DNA of 8,422 nt from RGIG990 sp045589455 (lineage in GTDB: Bacteria; Verrucomicrobiota; Kiritimatiellia; RFP12; UBA3636), in NCBI GenBank assembly GCA_045589455.1, contig JAZNPC010000030.1, positions 1-8,422 of the forward strand, in the 5' to 3' direction. The notes under the pieces were generated by a model that was given only the letters and a program-made list of their open reading frames with translations, had not been told where the DNA came from and made no database searches. Shown here in pieces: positions 7,078-8,422 of this stretch; position 1 is the stretch's first letter; every line of letters starts with the position of its first letter. The translations under genes and the position numbers were made by a program.

Positions 7078-7237
7078 GTTAGTTTGATGCTGGGTGGCAA
7101 AAGTTTTCAAAATGATACCACATAAATTCCATAAAAGTAAAGTTAAAGAGGAGCTAGGTAAGGCCTGATGGTGCATCTGAATTATGTATCCACTTTCCAT
7201 AATACCTTTTTGTTTTTGTAGAGGTGCATTTAAGATG

Positions 7238-7612
7238 CTACTTTACTGGGAATACCTTCCATTTGCCATCTTCTTTAACTACCATCATTGCTGTCTTTTC
7301 GCCTTCAACAAAGGCCGCCTCGCCAGCATAGAATTTTTGTCCGCCATCATAATCAACCTCGCCACCTAGAAGATCTTCAATATCTGTTTTAAATTCTTCT
7401 CTATCACGTGAATCGCTTTTTAAGCTCAAAATTAAAAATTCGTTAATACCATGGCATTCTGTTGCAGTATATTTATTTGCTTCTTCTATGTTTCCTTCAA
7501 GAATAGCCTCGCTCCAATTCTCAATTGCAGATTTAGGTGATCCACCACAACCAACAACAAATAGCATCGCGATTGCAAGTGCAAACAATGAGAAATGTTT
7601 TTTTTGTTTCAT
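7238..7612 (-). CDS. Small lipoprotein, DUF4878/NTF2-like, paralogue 1
   Basis: Function unknown. Residues 1-21 are a lipoprotein signal peptide ending in the Lipobox VVGC, with Cys22 the lipidated residue; Gly at +2 would let it go to the outer membrane. The mature part (about 100 residues) starts SPKSAIENWSEAILEGNIEEANKYT, the helix pattern of DUF4878/NTF2-like lipoproteins, and ends in the beta hairpin VVKEDGKWKVFPVK of that fold. It is acidic. The ATG is preceded by AAAGGGAAAATT, a good site shared almost exactly with the paralogue to its right. It lies downstream of that paralogue's terminator, so it probably has its own promoter in 7613-7710; TTGCAA-17-TAATAC is a weak candidate. No terminator is evident after its stop. 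Confidence 0.85.
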   Translation of the reverse strand: MKQKKHFSLFALAIAMLFVVGCGGSPKSAIENWSEAILEGNIEEANKYTATECHGINEFLILSLKSDSRDREEFKTDIEDLLGGEVDYDGGQKFYAGEAAFVEGEKTAMMVVKEDGKWKVFPVK

Positions 7613-7716
7613 AATTTTCCCTTTTTAGTTTTATAACAAATTAATGGATGTTGTATTACCAAAATTGATGTTGTGTTGCAATTGGAAATACAGCTTTTGT
7701 GTGAATCACAGTGTAA

Positions 7717-7750
7717 AAAAAAGGAACCGTGTTCCCACGACTCCTTTTTT
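7717..7750 (-). terminator. Intrinsic terminator between the two lipoprotein genes
   Basis: AAAAAAGGA (7717-7725) pairs with TCCTTTTTT (7742-7750). After a two-base internal loop, CGTG (7728-7731) pairs with CACG (7736-7739) around a four-base loop. On the minus strand a run of at least eight T follows, 25-60 nt after the stop of the right-hand lipoprotein gene. A-runs at the stem base make it partly bidirectional, but only leftward genes use it here. Confidence 0.82.
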
Positions 7751-7774
7751 AAGTTTATTTAAAAAATAGGCTTA

Positions 7775-8134
7775 TTATTTTACTGGGCAAACCTTCCACT
7801 CGCCATCTTCTTTAACTAGCATAATCTCATGTTTTTCGCCACTTACTTTAGCAGCATCATTACCTGTCTCTGAATCTACGTAATCAACCTCGCCATCTAG
7901 AAGATCTTCTAGCATCTCTTCAAAGCCCTCTTTATCCGCTGATACGCCCATCATAAGAAGTTCATTCATGCCTTTGGAACCATCTGCTGTATATTCATTT
8001 GCGGTTTCTAAATCGCCATCAAGCATAGCCTCGCCCCAATTTTCAATAGCAGATTTAGGTGATCCACCACAACCAACAACGAATAGCATTGCTACAGCAA
8101 GCATAAACATTGAGAATACATTTCTAATTTTCAT
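7775..8134 (-). CDS. Small lipoprotein, DUF4878/NTF2-like, paralogue 2
   Basis: A 119-residue paralogue of the lipoprotein to its left, of unknown function. The signal peptide ends in the same Lipobox VVGC with Cys22, followed by the shared block CGGSPKSAIENW and the conserved end VKEDGEWKVCPVK. The middle (residues 50-95) is the most diverged part. An upstream in-frame TTG at 8155 would add seven residues, but ATG 8134 has the site AAAGGAAAATT, matches the paralogue's leader and gives a normal signal peptide. It is followed by its own strong terminator, so it is a single-gene unit. A Cys near the C-terminus (VCPVK), where the paralogue has Phe, is its one free thiol outside the Lipobox. Confidence 0.86.
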   Translation of the reverse strand: MKIRNVFSMFMLAVAMLFVVGCGGSPKSAIENWGEAMLDGDLETANEYTADGSKGMNELLMMGVSADKEGFEEMLEDLLDGEVDYVDSETGNDAAKVSGEKHEIMLVKEDGEWKVCPVK

Positions 8135-8139
8135 AATTT

Positions 8140-8144
8140 TCCTT
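8140..8144 (-). promoter_or_regulatory. Shine-Dalgarno site fixing the start of lipoprotein paralogue 2
   Basis: AAGGA on the minus strand lies 5 nt before ATG 8134. The same element (AAGGG then AAAATT) precedes the paralogue at 7612. The upstream TTG at 8155 lacks such a site, so the shorter protein is preferred. Confidence 0.7.
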
Positions 8145-8286
8145 TTTTGTGTCAATTTGTTTTGATTTTAATTGTCCTTTAAGAGAAATAAACCTCTTTA
8201 AACTTAATAGTATTCTACTATAAATAAGCATCAGAAGTAAATAATAATAATGTCCTGAGTGAATGTACAGTAAAATAAAAAAAAGG

Positions 8287-8325
8287 GGCTGTTGCAAAAC
8301 TCAAAAGATTTGCAACAGCCTTTTT
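8287..8325. terminator. 12-bp perfect hairpin with flanking A and T runs, bidirectional terminator
   Basis: GGCTGTTGCAAA (8287-8298) pairs perfectly with TTTGCAACAGCC (8309-8320) around a 10-nt loop, with TTTTT after it and AAAAAAAA before it. It does not follow any gene in the window: the lipoprotein gene to its left points away from it. It therefore most likely insulates the gene on its right, as terminators at IS ends do. Confidence 0.75.
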
Positions 8326-8328
8326 CTA

Positions 8329-8356
8329 TTGTTTGAGTTGAAAATTTACGTATAAT
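8329..8356 (+). promoter_or_regulatory. Promoter of the putative transposase gene
   Basis: A perfect TATAAT at 8351-8356 has TTGTTT (8329-8334) 16 nt upstream. The start of transcription would fall near 8363, about 15 nt before the ATG at 8378. Confidence 0.5.
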
Positions 8357-8384
8357 AAGCCATGATAGGAGAAAATTATGGCTT
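8357..8384 (+). promoter_or_regulatory. Hairpin enclosing the ribosome site and start codon
   Basis: AAGCCAT (8357-8363) pairs with ATGGCTT (8378-8384), which contains the start codon; the AGGAG site lies in the 14-nt loop. An outer 9-bp inverted repeat, TTGAAAATT (8338-8346) and AATTTTCAA (8393-8401), encloses it. A transcript starting at about 8363 would lack the left arms, so only read-through RNA could fold this way. Confidence 0.5.
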
Positions 8385-8422
8385 GTTTTACTAATTTTCA
8401 AGGGTATTTATTCCTTTGCTCA
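8378..8422 (+). CDS. N-terminus of a putative transposase (runs off the window)
   Basis: ATG at 8378 opens a frame, MACFTNFQGYLFLCS, that stays open to the edge. AGGAG (8367-8371) lies 6 nt before it and a TATAAT promoter further upstream. Fifteen residues are not enough to recognise a family; the transposase call comes from the IS-like end and hairpins before it. Confidence 0.45.
   Translation, partial: MACFTNFQGYLFLCS

Larger units (their letters stand above)
8277..8422 (+). mobile_element. Probable left end of an insertion sequence (partial)
   Basis: A run of eight A, then GGGGCTGTTGCAAAACT, resembles the terminal repeats of several IS families whose ends begin GG..CTGTTGCAAA. It is followed by a promoter and a well-signposted rightward frame 100 nt in. 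The right end, target duplication and most of the transposase are outside the window, so family and exact boundary (8277-8287) cannot be set. The alternative is a plain terminator followed by an ordinary gene. Confidence 0.5.

Noticed and set aside
7169..7222. Short rightward frame of 17 codons beginning ATGGTGCATCTG
   Set aside because: No ribosome site at a proper distance, no recognisable protein, and it is short enough to occur by chance.
8362..8394. A 10-codon frame overlapping the putative transposase start, possibly a leader peptide
   Set aside because: It has no ribosome site and its ATG lies at or before the predicted transcript start.
1..8422. Search for a CRISPR array, tRNA genes, toxin-antitoxin pair or defence cluster
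   Set aside because: No regularly spaced repeats, no tRNA cloverleaf or CCA end, and no small overlapping gene pair were found; the only nuclease is a common DnaQ-like type without defence partners.

Overview
The window is AT-rich bacterial DNA from an organism with a Gram-negative-style envelope. Signs of this are two Lipobox lipoproteins, two Sec-exported proteins, and a membrane-anchored FHA protein paired with an exported PEGA-repeat protein. Promoters look like the ordinary sigma-70 type (for example TTGTCT-17-TATACA) and most genes have a Shine-Dalgarno site, which argues against Bacteroidota. The mix of FHA, PEGA, squalene-cyclase-like and NTF2-like lipoprotein genes would suit a gut or sediment member of the PVC group (Lentisphaerota/Verrucomicrobiota), but that is a guess and the sequence does not fix the phylum.

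Layout. Positions 1-138 (+) are the 3' end of a group II intron: a possible last 16 codons of its reverse transcriptase, then domains V and VI. The intron ends exactly inside the stop codon of queH, which lies on the opposite strand. From 6142 down to 138 runs a tight leftward cluster of six genes with gaps of only 11-54 nt: a DnaQ-like exonuclease, an FHA-TM-periplasmic protein, a five-repeat PEGA protein, araD (L-ribulose-5-phosphate 4-epimerase), an exported alpha/alpha-toroid-like protein, and queH (epoxyqueuosine reductase). Next, with its own promoter, is a membrane-anchored YiiX-like permuted-papain cysteine hydrolase (6398-7030, -). Two tandem paralogous small lipoproteins follow (7238-7612 and 7775-8134, both -), separated by a strong intrinsic terminator. 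The right edge (from about 8277, +) looks like the left end of an insertion sequence: a G-rich end with a 12-bp hairpin, a promoter, and a transposase-like reading frame that starts at 8378 and leaves the window.

How the genes fit together. The FHA and PEGA genes look like a functional pair: the FHA domain would read phosphothreonine in the cytoplasm, a single helix crosses the membrane, and the outside parts of both proteins could meet in the periplasm. The exonuclease, araD and queH are enzymes of DNA, pentose and tRNA metabolism that share the transcription unit with no obvious pathway link. No complete known defence or biosynthetic system is present. The most distinctive items are the FHA/PEGA envelope pair, the intron boundary in the queH stop codon, and the nested hairpins around the start codon of the putative transposase.
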